Shown here: in pieces, positions 1 through 5,208 of the stretch
Layout of the letters: every line of letters begins with the position of its first letter
Position numbering within the stretch: position 1 is the stretch's first letter
Source: a bacterium
Lineage (GTDB): Bacteria; UBA9089; UBA9088; JAGUXG01
Length of the DNA stretch: 13,299 bases
Reading direction: 5' to 3'
Assembly: GCA_030018505.1 (NCBI GenBank)
Contig: JASEHO010000009.1
Coordinates: forward strand, 9,923-23,221
Program-made: the position numbers and the translations under genes
Notes under the pieces: generated by a model
What the model was told of the DNA's origin: nothing
The model's database searches: none
What the model saw: the letters and a program-made list of their open reading frames with translations, nothing else

Positions 1-46
1 CAACTATCAATTCAAAATTACTCCTCTTCTTCAAATGTTAATTGAT

Positions 47-74
47 AATTGCTAATTTTACATTTTACATTGAA
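47..74. repeat. Dispersed A/T-rich repeat, copy 1
   Basis: These 28 bases recur exactly at 7409-7436 (core GCTAATTTTACATTTTACAT). The flanks are related too: GTGTTACG follows both copies (91-98 and 7465-7472), and the bases before this copy (10-45) resemble, in reverse complement, the sequence around 7355-7400. This suggests two diverged copies of a longer, partly palindromic non-coding element. No open reading frame or transposase is visible. The function is unknown. Confidence 0.75.
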
Positions 75-131
75 TCTTCATAAGGTTTGAGTGTTACGCT
101 AAACGCTAAATAATGGGGTAATTTTAATAAG

Positions 132-269
132 ATGTGGCTTTCAACAAAAGGAAGATATGGTTTAAGGGCAATGCTCGAATTGGCTACTGATGGAATTTCA
201 AGAATAGGTGTTATTGCCATTCTATTCTATATATCGGCATTTTACTCTTTTTCCTTTAGAGTATTTTAA
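132..269 (+). pseudogene. 5' fragment of an Rrf2-family regulator gene
   Basis: The reading frame from the ATG at 132 begins MWLSTKGRYGLRAMLELA. This is close to the signature N-terminus of Rrf2/IscR-type winged-helix regulators (M-x-L-S-T-K-G-R-Y-G-L-R-A-M). Similarity stops near residue 20. The next 25 codons read as a hydrophobic tail with no Rrf2 features, and the frame closes with TAA at 267-269. Rrf2 proteins are normally about 130-165 residues, so most of the winged helix and all of any Fe-S cysteine region are missing. The gene was probably cut by the rearrangement that placed the cassette remnant next to it. I infer that it is non-functional. A short expressed peptide cannot be excluded. 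Confidence 0.65.
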
Positions 270-355
270 CCAAAACAATATGAGCAAAAATCATTCCGAA
301 CAGTATTGGTTGCGTCCCCTTTCTTCGAAAGCAGGATAAACTTTGACAAACCACA

Positions 356-410
356 AAACTTTGGAAACACGCCACAGCCCCTCGCAGTCAGGACAAGCGT
401 TGGTTAGCAA
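356..410 (-). repeat. Partial attC-like recombination site
   Basis: On the minus strand this starts TTGCTAACCAACGCTTG and runs into a stretch matching the loop of the complete site at 826-910: AAACTTTG occurs at 356-363, again at 338-345, and at 857-864. Only the left half of an attC is seen. The complementary right half, which should contain CAGTCAGGACAAGCG followed by GTTAGC read on the minus strand, is absent from 270-356. The stop codon of the protease-like gene (404-406) lies inside this core site, as often happens in integron cassettes. I read it as a broken attC. It could also be a coincidental relic. Confidence 0.45.
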
Positions 411-796
411 TTTTCATGTGAAGCTATGAAGCCTCCAATAACAGCCAAGATTGGCTTTAGCTTTTTTTGAATTGGATCTACATCGACTCCAAAGTTCTCC
501 AAGGCGGTTGCACCAAGCAAGAAAAGAGAACCCTTCCTGGCAAAAATTACTGGACATGGAATAATACCTTCTAACCCTTCAATCTGAAAATCACAAAAAC
601 CAAAGAGTCTCGTATCCTTTCGATCGTCTGCAAGTATTAAATTTCGTTTTGCAGATGGTTCCACTTCTATTTTTTCAAGATAGTCTTCTGGTACAAAAGA
701 GTAAAGAACTCCAGTATCCACCCAAAAGTCTTCTTCAAAAAATTGATTTGGATTTTTGCTATTGGATACCTTGACTTTTTTCTTGAACATACCCAT
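404..796 (-). CDS. Clan AA retropepsin-like aspartic protease family protein
   Basis: A 130-residue protein with the hallmark of single-domain, retropepsin-like proteases: hydrophobic-hydrophobic-D-T-G at residues 25-29 (W-V-D-T-G), followed about 65 residues later by LLGATALENFGVDVDP (about 92-107), the typical second hydrophobic-G signature. Family members are expected to act as homodimers, each subunit giving one catalytic Asp (here D27). Many bacterial members have no known substrate. There is no signal peptide or membrane segment, so it should be cytoplasmic. The start is fixed by AGGAGGT seven bases before the ATG. The TAA stop sits inside an attC-like core site. The gene has no promoter of its own in the short upstream gap, as expected for a cassette gene. 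The family call is firm. Proteolytic activity is inferred. Confidence 0.8.
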   Translation of the reverse strand: MGMFKKKVKVSNSKNPNQFFEEDFWVDTGVLYSFVPEDYLEKIEVEPSAKRNLILADDRKDTRLFGFCDFQIEGLEGIIPCPVIFARKGSLFLLGATALENFGVDVDPIQKKLKPILAVIGGFIASHENC

Positions 797-825
797 ATCA
801 TTACCTCCTCATATAATTTTGCTAT

Positions 826-910
826 TGCTAACGATAAAGCTCACCTGCCGCCAACGAAACTTTGAAAAACCACACGCTGTTGGCGGTCAGCTTCAGCGAT
901 TGGTTAGGCA
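826..910 (-). repeat. attC-like integron recombination site
   Basis: On the minus strand the site opens with GCCTAAC (909-903) and closes with GTTAGCA (832-826), matching the outer R-box consensus of attC sites. Inside, AAGCT-GACC-GCCAAC (minus strand, about 893-879) pairs with GTTGGCGG (855-848) plus GGTGAGCTT (845-837). The small bulges and mismatches between the arms are characteristic of attC. A loop of roughly 22 bases containing CAAAGTTT joins the halves. The size (85 bp) and arm arrangement agree with short attC sites of chromosomal integrons. The site lies 30 bases upstream of the protease-like gene, in the same orientation. Confidence 0.72.
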
Positions 911-923
911 AAAGATTCAAGAA

Positions 924-942
924 AAAGGGTTGCGTCCCCTTT
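924..942. repeat. REP-like mini-hairpin
   Basis: AAAGGG (924-929) and CCCTTT (937-942) form a short stem around TTGCGTC. The 16-base string GGTTGCGTCCCCTTTC at 928-943 recurs exactly at 308-323, so the sequence is dispersed. Such hairpins resemble REP sequences mobilised by REP-associated (IS200/IS605-like) transposases, though none is in the window. Between here and 1010 I see only a TAATATATTA palindrome (993-1002) and no gene. Confidence 0.5.
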
Positions 943-1010
943 CCTTACTATTAAAAGAAAATAGGTATTATGTTCACGGATTTCCCCTCGCTTAATATAT
1001 TAGGCACCAC

Positions 1011-1220
1011 TTACGCATATTCATACACTGGCGTTTCAATCACACGCACAGGCTCCTTTTTCCCTCTGATCAGATTCTGAATGTGCTCCACTGTTTCAGG
1101 AGCAAAAAATTCCTCTCCTGTCTCTTTGCACACCCGTGCAGGAACATGTTCAATAATGTAAAAATTATCCGCATGTTTTAAAGTGTAAATTACTTCAGTG
1201 TTAATCATCGTCTCTTTCAT
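1011..1220 (-). CDS. YgiT-like (MqsA N-terminal domain type) small protein, probable antitoxin
   Basis: The C-terminal half, VPARVCKETGEEFFAPETV followed by a short helix and ending in ETPVYEYA, is the signature of YgiT-type proteins, usually antitoxins of type II toxin-antitoxin pairs. Classical members carry two CxxC zinc pairs. Here the N-terminal pair is absent and the second is C-K-E-T, so zinc binding through the usual site is unlikely; zinc-less relatives of this form exist. I chose the ATG at 1220 (69 residues) over the one at 1244 because it follows a good promoter (1235-1263) and gives the N-terminus MKETMINTEVIY. There is no partner toxin: upstream is the divergent promoter of the RluD gene, downstream is repeat DNA. 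It is an orphan or a relic. A free-standing regulatory role is possible. Confidence 0.6.
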   Translation of the reverse strand: MKETMINTEVIYTLKHADNFYIIEHVPARVCKETGEEFFAPETVEHIQNLIRGKKEPVRVIETPVYEYA

Positions 1221-1234
1221 AAATAGTTTTCTGT

Positions 1235-1263
1235 ATATTAGCACAATTCAGTCAAAATGTCCA
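1235..1263 (-). promoter_or_regulatory. Predicted promoter of the YgiT-like gene
   Basis: On the minus strand, TGGACA (1263-1258) is followed after 17 bases by TAATAT (1240-1235). Transcription would begin near 1228, about eight bases before the ATG at 1220. No Shine-Dalgarno sequence is visible in that short leader. Confidence 0.5.
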
Positions 1264-1271
1264 GAAAAAAC

Positions 1272-1300
1272 CTGACAAAAATCAGTAAATTTTGTATAAT
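1272..1300 (+). promoter_or_regulatory. Predicted sigma70-type promoter of the RluD-type gene
   Basis: CTGACA (1272-1277), a 17-base spacer and a perfect TATAAT (1295-1300). The start of transcription would be near 1307, leaving a leader of about 34 bases that has no clear Shine-Dalgarno sequence. The promoter is divergent from that of the YgiT-like gene and its -35 lies about nine bases from that gene's -35. Confidence 0.7.
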
Positions 1301-1340
1301 TCTAACTGCATAACATTTTGATTTTTGAAAAATACTGAAA

Positions 1341-2243
1341 ATGAATATCACTGTTTCTGATGATGGAGAGAGGCTTGATATCTTTCTTGCAAGGGAATGT
1401 GAAATATCCAGGTCAAAGGCATCTATTCTAATAAAAGATGGGTTTGTAAGGGTAAATTCCAGGATAACAAAGCCACACTACAAGGTGAAGGTAGGTGAGA
1501 CTATAGAGGTTATTCTTCCTAATCTTGAGATAAAACCCGAATCAATTCCTTTGAATATTGTCTATGAGGACAAGGATTTGATTGTTATTGATAAACCCGC
1601 AGGTCTGGTCTGCCATCCTACATCAAAGATTAGACAAGGAACATTGGTAAATGGGCTTTTATCCCATACAAACATGGCTAATATTGGCTCTCCAGATAGA
1701 CCAGGGATTGTCCATAGGCTTGACAAGGATACATCAGGCTTATTGGTCTGTGCCAAGACAGATGAGGCGTATTTGGGGCTTTCTTCACAAATGAAGAAAA
1801 GGCAGATAGAAAGAAGGTATAAGGCTGTTGTTTGGGGGATATTGGAGAAAGAGGGTGAAATTAGCTTACCCATTGGCAGACCAGAAAAGGGCGGGACATC
1901 AATGAAGGTAGGAGGAAGAAGAATGAGGGAGGCTATGACTCAATATAAGGTGCTGGAAAGGTTCAGCCAGGCATCCTTCATAGAGGCAAAGCTCTTCACA
2001 GGAAGAACTCACCAGATAAGGGTTCATTTATCTGCTATCAGCCACCCTGTTATTGGGGATAAGGTCTATGGAAAGAGAAGGAAAGCACCAATAGAAAGAC
2101 AGGCGCTTCATTCCTTTTATCTTTCATTCCTGCATCCAATAACAGAAAAGCAATTGACCTTTGAGTCAAACCTTCCAGAGGATATAAGAAATCTGCTAGT
2201 GCTCTGTCTCTACTCAACTGATGAATTGCGTAGCACTGCTTGA
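1341..2243 (+). CDS. rluD: RluD/RluA-family 23S rRNA pseudouridine synthase
   Basis: A 300-residue two-domain enzyme that isomerises uridine to pseudouridine in structured RNA, most likely 23S rRNA helix 69 if it is a true RluD. Residues 2-62 form an S4 RNA-binding domain (GERLDIFLAR, then SRSKASILIKDGFVRVN). The catalytic domain follows with VIDKPAGLVCHP near residues 80-91 and the signature HRLDKDTSG at 125-133, with D128 as the catalytic aspartate. GRTHQIRVHL further on is also conserved. The family core ends at about residue 283 (LPEDIRNLL). The last 15 or so codons lie inside an inverted-repeat element (2196-2366) and look like a replaced tail. The exact target (RluD, RluC or another RluA-family site) cannot be fixed from sequence alone. 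Confidence 0.9.
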   Translation: MNITVSDDGERLDIFLARECEISRSKASILIKDGFVRVNSRITKPHYKVKVGETIEVILPNLEIKPESIPLNIVYEDKDLIVIDKPAGLVCHPTSKIRQGTLVNGLLSHTNMANIGSPDRPGIVHRLDKDTSGLLVCAKTDEAYLGLSSQMKKRQIERRYKAVVWGILEKEGEISLPIGRPEKGGTSMKVGGRRMREAMTQYKVLERFSQASFIEAKLFTGRTHQIRVHLSAISHPVIGDKVYGKRRKAPIERQALHSFYLSFLHPITEKQLTFESNLPEDIRNLLVLCLYSTDELRSTA

Positions 2244-2366
2244 GTTACTGAAAGATATAACTACGAAAGGCGCGAAATACGCTAAAATTTTTTACCTTGA
2301 ATTATGCTTTTCGTCTTTTTCGCGTGTTTCGTAGTTTTAATCAAATTATCAGAGACGGTGCACTAG
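2196..2366. repeat. MITE-like element with nested inverted repeats
   Basis: CTAGTGCTCTGTCTCT (2196-2211) and AGAGACGGTGCACTAG (2351-2366) are imperfect terminal inverted repeats matching at 14 of 16 bases. Inside them a second pair, AACTACGAAA plus CGCGAAA (from 2259) against its complement ending at 2336, forms a 78-bp hairpin-like unit. ACTCAA/TTGAGT (2212-2217/2240-2245) is a third. AGAAAT occurs at 2187-2192 and directly after the element at 2367-2372, a possible target duplication separated from the left end by three bases. No coding capacity is seen beyond the RluD tail. The rest of the gap to 2406 holds nothing I recognise. Confidence 0.6.
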
Positions 2367-2406
2367 AGAAATTCCAAAAATTGGTAACACTTATTACAGA
2401 AAAAGA

Positions 2407-2435
2407 TTGACACAAGCGGATAAAAATAGTATCTT
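2407..2435 (+). promoter_or_regulatory. Predicted promoter of the pilT-lpxA-tldE operon
   Basis: A perfect TTGACA (2407-2412), a 17-base spacer and TATCTT (2430-2435). Only eight bases separate the -10 from the ATG at 2444, so the transcript should start at or within a base or two of the initiation codon. Confidence 0.7.
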
Positions 2436-2443
2436 AAAGGGAT

Positions 2444-3622
2444 ATGGGATACGAAGGACTTTATACAGAGGAGAAGATCAATCTGATTCTCTCTCTTATG
2501 GTAGAAAGAAAGGCTTCTGACCTCTATCTTGTTGTAGGCATACCACCTACATTAAAAGAGAAAGGTGGCGATCTCAATCAGCTAAATTATCCAACCCTTA
2601 CTCAGGCAGATACAGAGGATATTGTCTCCTATCTTGGAAAAGATAAGATGGATAAGATAATGGGAAAGGAAGAAGGAGATATTGACCTCTCCTATGAACT
2701 TTCTGGAAAAGCCCGCTTTAGGATAAATATCACCCACTCTTTTTCCTATTATGGACTGGTGATAAGGAGAATTCCCCTTGAGATTCCCAGTATAGAGGAT
2801 TTGGGGCTTTCCCCTGAGGTTACCGAGAGGCTAAAGAAGGTGTGTAACTATAAGGATGGACTGGTCCTGGTTACAGGTCCAACCGGCTGTGGCAAGTCAA
2901 CAACATTAGCGGCTATGATAAAGGAGATGAGGATGAAAAGGGTCGTAAGCTTAGTGACGATTGAAGACCCAATAGAGTTTGTCCATAGACCTATCCCTGG
3001 AAGGAGTGATGTGGTCATTCAGCAAGAAATAGGGATAGATACACCCAGTTTTTATGAGGGATTGCGGACTGTCCTTAGAAAGAGACCAAATATTATCTTA
3101 GTGGGTGAGATACGAAGCGCAAAGGAGATGGAAGAGGCAATCGTTGCTGGAAATACCGGGCATCTTGTTCTTGGAACGCTCCATACCAGAAGTGCCGCTC
3201 AGACGATTGATAGAATTGCGGCTTTGCGACATGGAGTAGCCAAAGAGTATGCCTACAAAGAAGTGGCTGAGGTGGCTCGGTGTTTTATTGCCCAGCAGTT
3301 AATTCCAAAGGCAAGTGGAGAGGGCTGGCTTCCTGTCTGTGAAATATTGGCAAATACACCCTATGTGGCTGATATAATTATAAAGGGTGCAGATTTTATG
3401 GAATTAAAAGGCGCTTTAGAGGGAAAGACAAGGTCAGAGGAGATAATCTCACTCAATACCGACCTCTTCAACAGATGGCAGAGGGCCGAGATTAAGCAAG
3501 AAGATGCATTAGCCCTATCTTATGACCCAACAGATTTTGACCTGAAGGTGAGAAGGCTTGGTTTTAAGAAAGAGGAGAAGAAAGATGAAGACAAAGGCTT
3601 CCTCTTTAAGGATGTGAAATGA
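2444..3622 (+). CDS. pilT: PilT/PilU-type secretion ATPase
   Basis: A 392-residue hexameric-type ATPase related to the type IV pilus retraction motors, acting on the cytoplasmic side of the inner membrane. The N-terminal domain opens with the PilT-like MVERKASDLYLVVGIPP (19-35). In the ATPase core are Walker A GPTGCGKST (145-153), the Asp box TIEDP (172-176), the Walker B region ILVGEIR with catalytic E222, and the His box GHLVLGTLHT (239-248). The usual Asp after GE-M/I-R is Ser here (S225), and the AIRNLIRE-type retraction motif near the end is not recognisable. The C-terminal tail is Lys/Glu-rich. No other pilus gene is in the window, so its partner machine is unseen. It heads an operon and overlaps the HAD gene by four bases (ATGA). 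PilT versus PilU is undecided. Confidence 0.88.
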   Translation: MGYEGLYTEEKINLILSLMVERKASDLYLVVGIPPTLKEKGGDLNQLNYPTLTQADTEDIVSYLGKDKMDKIMGKEEGDIDLSYELSGKARFRINITHSFSYYGLVIRRIPLEIPSIEDLGLSPEVTERLKKVCNYKDGLVLVTGPTGCGKSTTLAAMIKEMRMKRVVSLVTIEDPIEFVHRPIPGRSDVVIQQEIGIDTPSFYEGLRTVLRKRPNIILVGEIRSAKEMEEAIVAGNTGHLVLGTLHTRSAAQTIDRIAALRHGVAKEYAYKEVAEVARCFIAQQLIPKASGEGWLPVCEILANTPYVADIIIKGADFMELKGALEGKTRSEEIISLNTDLFNRWQRAEIKQEDALALSYDPTDFDLKVRRLGFKKEEKKDEDKGFLFKDVK

Positions 3623-4221
3623 TATTTGCTTTACTTTTTGATATGGATGGCCTAATGGTAGATACAGAGCCTCTCTATACTGAAGCGGTGCAAGAACTCC
3701 TTAAGAATAAAGGAAGAGAGTTTACTTTAGAGATAAAGCAGGAGATGATGGGCAGACTTGGGATTGATAGTATGAGAATCTTCAAAGAAAGGCTCTCTCT
3801 TTCGCAGTCTCCTGAAGAACTTTTAGAAGAACGGGGCATTGTCTATGACAGGCTTTTGAGAGAAAGGGGGGTAAAGCCTATGCCTGGTCTATTTGAGCTT
3901 ATCCATCTTGCCTCATCTTTGGGTCTTTCACTGGCTGTTGCCTCTTCTTGCAGAAAAAAGTGGGTTGACCTTATCCTTTCAGAGCTAAATATTAGAGAGA
4001 GATTTAAGGCTATACTTACTGGAGATGATATTAAACAAGGAAAACCAGACCCAGAGATATATCTTAAGGCAGCAGAAAGATTAGGGATTCTTCCTCAACA
4101 TTGCTTGGTCTTAGAGGATGCGCCCTCAGGTATAATCTCAGGAAAGAGAGCAGGAGCAAAGTGCATTGCTTGTCTTACAGTCAACATACAAAGGGCTTTG
4201 AGTTCAAAGAAGCAGATCTGA
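3619..4221 (+). CDS. HAD-superfamily phosphatase/phosphoglucomutase-like protein, C-terminus frameshifted
   Basis: A 200-residue HAD hydrolase of the beta-phosphoglucomutase/phosphatase subgroup. Motif I is DMDGLMVDTE (8-17, nucleophile D8, acid/base D10), motif II is the Ser in VASSC (about 108-112), motif III is the Lys of GKPDPEIYLKAA, and motif IV is VLEDAPSG. A helical cap lies between motifs I and II. The protein should end in a tail such as HTKGFEFKEADLIVDSL, which is present at about 4179-4271 but in the -1 frame. A single-base loss near 4170-4180 therefore makes the protein end early at TGA 4219-4221. All catalytic motifs precede the break, so the protein may still work. AAGGA (3608-3612) six bases before the start supports coupled translation from the PilT gene. 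The substrate is unknown. Confidence 0.85.
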   Translation: MIFALLFDMDGLMVDTEPLYTEAVQELLKNKGREFTLEIKQEMMGRLGIDSMRIFKERLSLSQSPEELLEERGIVYDRLLRERGVKPMPGLFELIHLASSLGLSLAVASSCRKKWVDLILSELNIRERFKAILTGDDIKQGKPDPEIYLKAAERLGILPQHCLVLEDAPSGIISGKRAGAKCIACLTVNIQRALSSKKQI

Positions 4222-4438
4222 TTGTAGATAGCCTTTTTGAGGTAACAGAGGAGGTTTTGAAGAGATTTTAATGATTAGAGGATGCGCCCTCAGGTATAAT
4301 CTCAGGAAAGAGAGCAGGAGCAAAGTGCATTGCTTGTCTTACAGTCAACATACAAAGGGCTTTGAGTTCAAAGAAGCAGATCTGATTGTAGATAGCCTTT
4401 TTGAGGTAACAGAGGAGGTTTTGAAGAGATTTTAATGA
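4111..4438 (+). repeat. Exact 164-bp tandem duplication
   Basis: Bases 4111-4274 are repeated without any mismatch at 4275-4438, and TT at the junction is shared by both edges. Each unit runs from HAD motif IV to the ATG of lpxA (TAATGA). The first copy therefore carries a spare lpxA start codon at 4271 that is not followed by lpxA sequence. Perfect identity means that the event is very recent or is an assembly error. It adds 164 bases between the HAD gene and lpxA, which ancestrally overlapped as TAATG. Confidence 0.95.
4271..4435 (+). pseudogene. Duplicated HAD C-terminal fragment (54-codon frame)
   Basis: The spare lpxA start codon left by the tandem duplication opens a 54-codon frame. 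Its second half reads HTKGFEFKEADLIVDSL and continues to a TAA that overlaps the real lpxA ATG. This is the native C-terminal tail of the HAD protein, detached from its body. It could be translated through the upstream GAGGAGG (4248-4254), but I know of no function for such a peptide. I treat it as a by-product. Confidence 0.6.
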
Positions 4439-5199
4439 TTCATGAAACAGCGATTGTCTCACCAGAGGCTAAGATTTCCGAAGATGTCCAGATAGGAGCC
4501 TATGCTATTATAGAAAAAGATGTAGAGATTGGACAGGACACAAAGATAGGCGCATTCTCTCTTTGTCTGAATGGCACAAGGATTGGCAGGGATTGCAAGA
4601 TTTACAACAATGTAACGATTGGAGGAGAGCCTCAGATCAAAGGCTGGAAGCCTGTTCAATCTTATGTTGTTATCGGAGATAGAAATGTAATTAGAGAGTA
4701 TGTTACAATTCACCGTTCATCAATAGAAGGTTCTATCACAGTGATAGGTGATGATAATTTCATTATGGCCACAACTCATATTGCCCATAATTGCCAGATA
4801 GGTTCAGGGGTGATTATGACTAATTATGCTACATTGGCTGGCCATGTTATTGTGGAAGATAGGGCTGTCATCTCCGGGCTGGCTGCTATTCATCAGTTTG
4901 TGAGGATTGGAAGATTGGCTATGGTTGGTGGAGGCTCAAAGGTTACACAGGATGTTCCACCGTATATCACAGTTGATGGACACCCAGCTGCTGCTGTCAG
5001 CTTAAATACTGTTGGGCTTCAGAGAAGTGGAATTTCATCTAAGGTGAGACAGGACTTAAAATCGGCTTACAGGTTTTTATATAGGTCGCATCTAAATATT
5101 ACTCAGGCTTTGGCTAAGATAGAGGAAGAGATACCTTCATCCCCAGAGATTACACACCTTCTTGAGTTTATCAAAAGCTCCCAGAGGGGAATATGTTAG
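4435..5199 (+). CDS. lpxA: Acyl-[ACP]-UDP-N-acetylglucosamine O-acyltransferase
   Basis: A 254-residue left-handed beta-helix acyltransferase, close to the usual length of about 260. It transfers a 3-hydroxyacyl chain from acyl carrier protein to UDP-GlcNAc, the first step of lipid A synthesis in the cytoplasm. Hexapeptide repeats of the form I-G-x-x-x-x-I run through residues 1-180. HIAHNCQIG (115-123) contains the His equivalent to E. coli H125 (here H118). GHV, HQFVRIG and LQRSGIS match further substrate-binding positions. The C-terminal helical domain (about 190-250) is present. The ATG overlaps the TAA of the duplicated HAD tail, a remnant of the original coupling. No lpxD, fabZ or lpxB lies beside it, so the usual lipid A cluster is split here. 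The presence of the gene argues for a lipopolysaccharide-bearing diderm. Confidence 0.95.
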   Translation: MIHETAIVSPEAKISEDVQIGAYAIIEKDVEIGQDTKIGAFSLCLNGTRIGRDCKIYNNVTIGGEPQIKGWKPVQSYVVIGDRNVIREYVTIHRSSIEGSITVIGDDNFIMATTHIAHNCQIGSGVIMTNYATLAGHVIVEDRAVISGLAAIHQFVRIGRLAMVGGGSKVTQDVPPYITVDGHPAAAVSLNTVGLQRSGISSKVRQDLKSAYRFLYRSHLNITQALAKIEEEIPSSPEITHLLEFIKSSQRGIC

Positions 5200-5203
5200 G
5201 AGG
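5198..5203 (+). promoter_or_regulatory. Ribosome binding site overlapping the lpxA stop
   Basis: AGGAGG starts on the second base of the lpxA TAG and ends five bases before the ATG at 5209. It fixes the start of the TldE-like gene and links its translation to lpxA. It also shows that the host ribosome does use Shine-Dalgarno sites for internal operon genes. Confidence 0.8.
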
Positions 5204-5208
5204 AAAAC

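Larger units (their letters stand above)
356..831 (-). mobile_element. Integron gene cassette, 3' end damaged
   Basis: Read on the minus strand, the segment begins just inside the GTTAGCA core of a full attC-like site (832-826). It carries a Shine-Dalgarno sequence and one gene (796-404), and enters a second attC-like core at 410. One promoterless gene between two attC sites of the same orientation is the standard layout of an integron cassette. The 3' attC is incomplete, so this copy may no longer be excisable. No integrase gene is in the window. If the call is right, this is a stray cassette, an integrase-free cluster, or the edge of a larger array. Confidence 0.5.

Noticed and set aside
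756..995. 79-codon plus-strand frame
   Set aside because: It runs across the start region of the protease-like gene and the attC-like site on the opposite strand, shows no domain signature, and has no start signal.
2259..2336. Rho-independent terminator for the RluD-type gene
   Set aside because: The arms can pair, but the loop is long and no T-run follows the right arm. Similar arms look more like a mobile element.
3619..4221. Programmed -1 frameshift to reach the HAD tail
   Set aside because: No X-XXY-YYZ slippery heptamer in the correct frame and no following hairpin was seen near 4165-4200. A simple base loss is the more economical reading.
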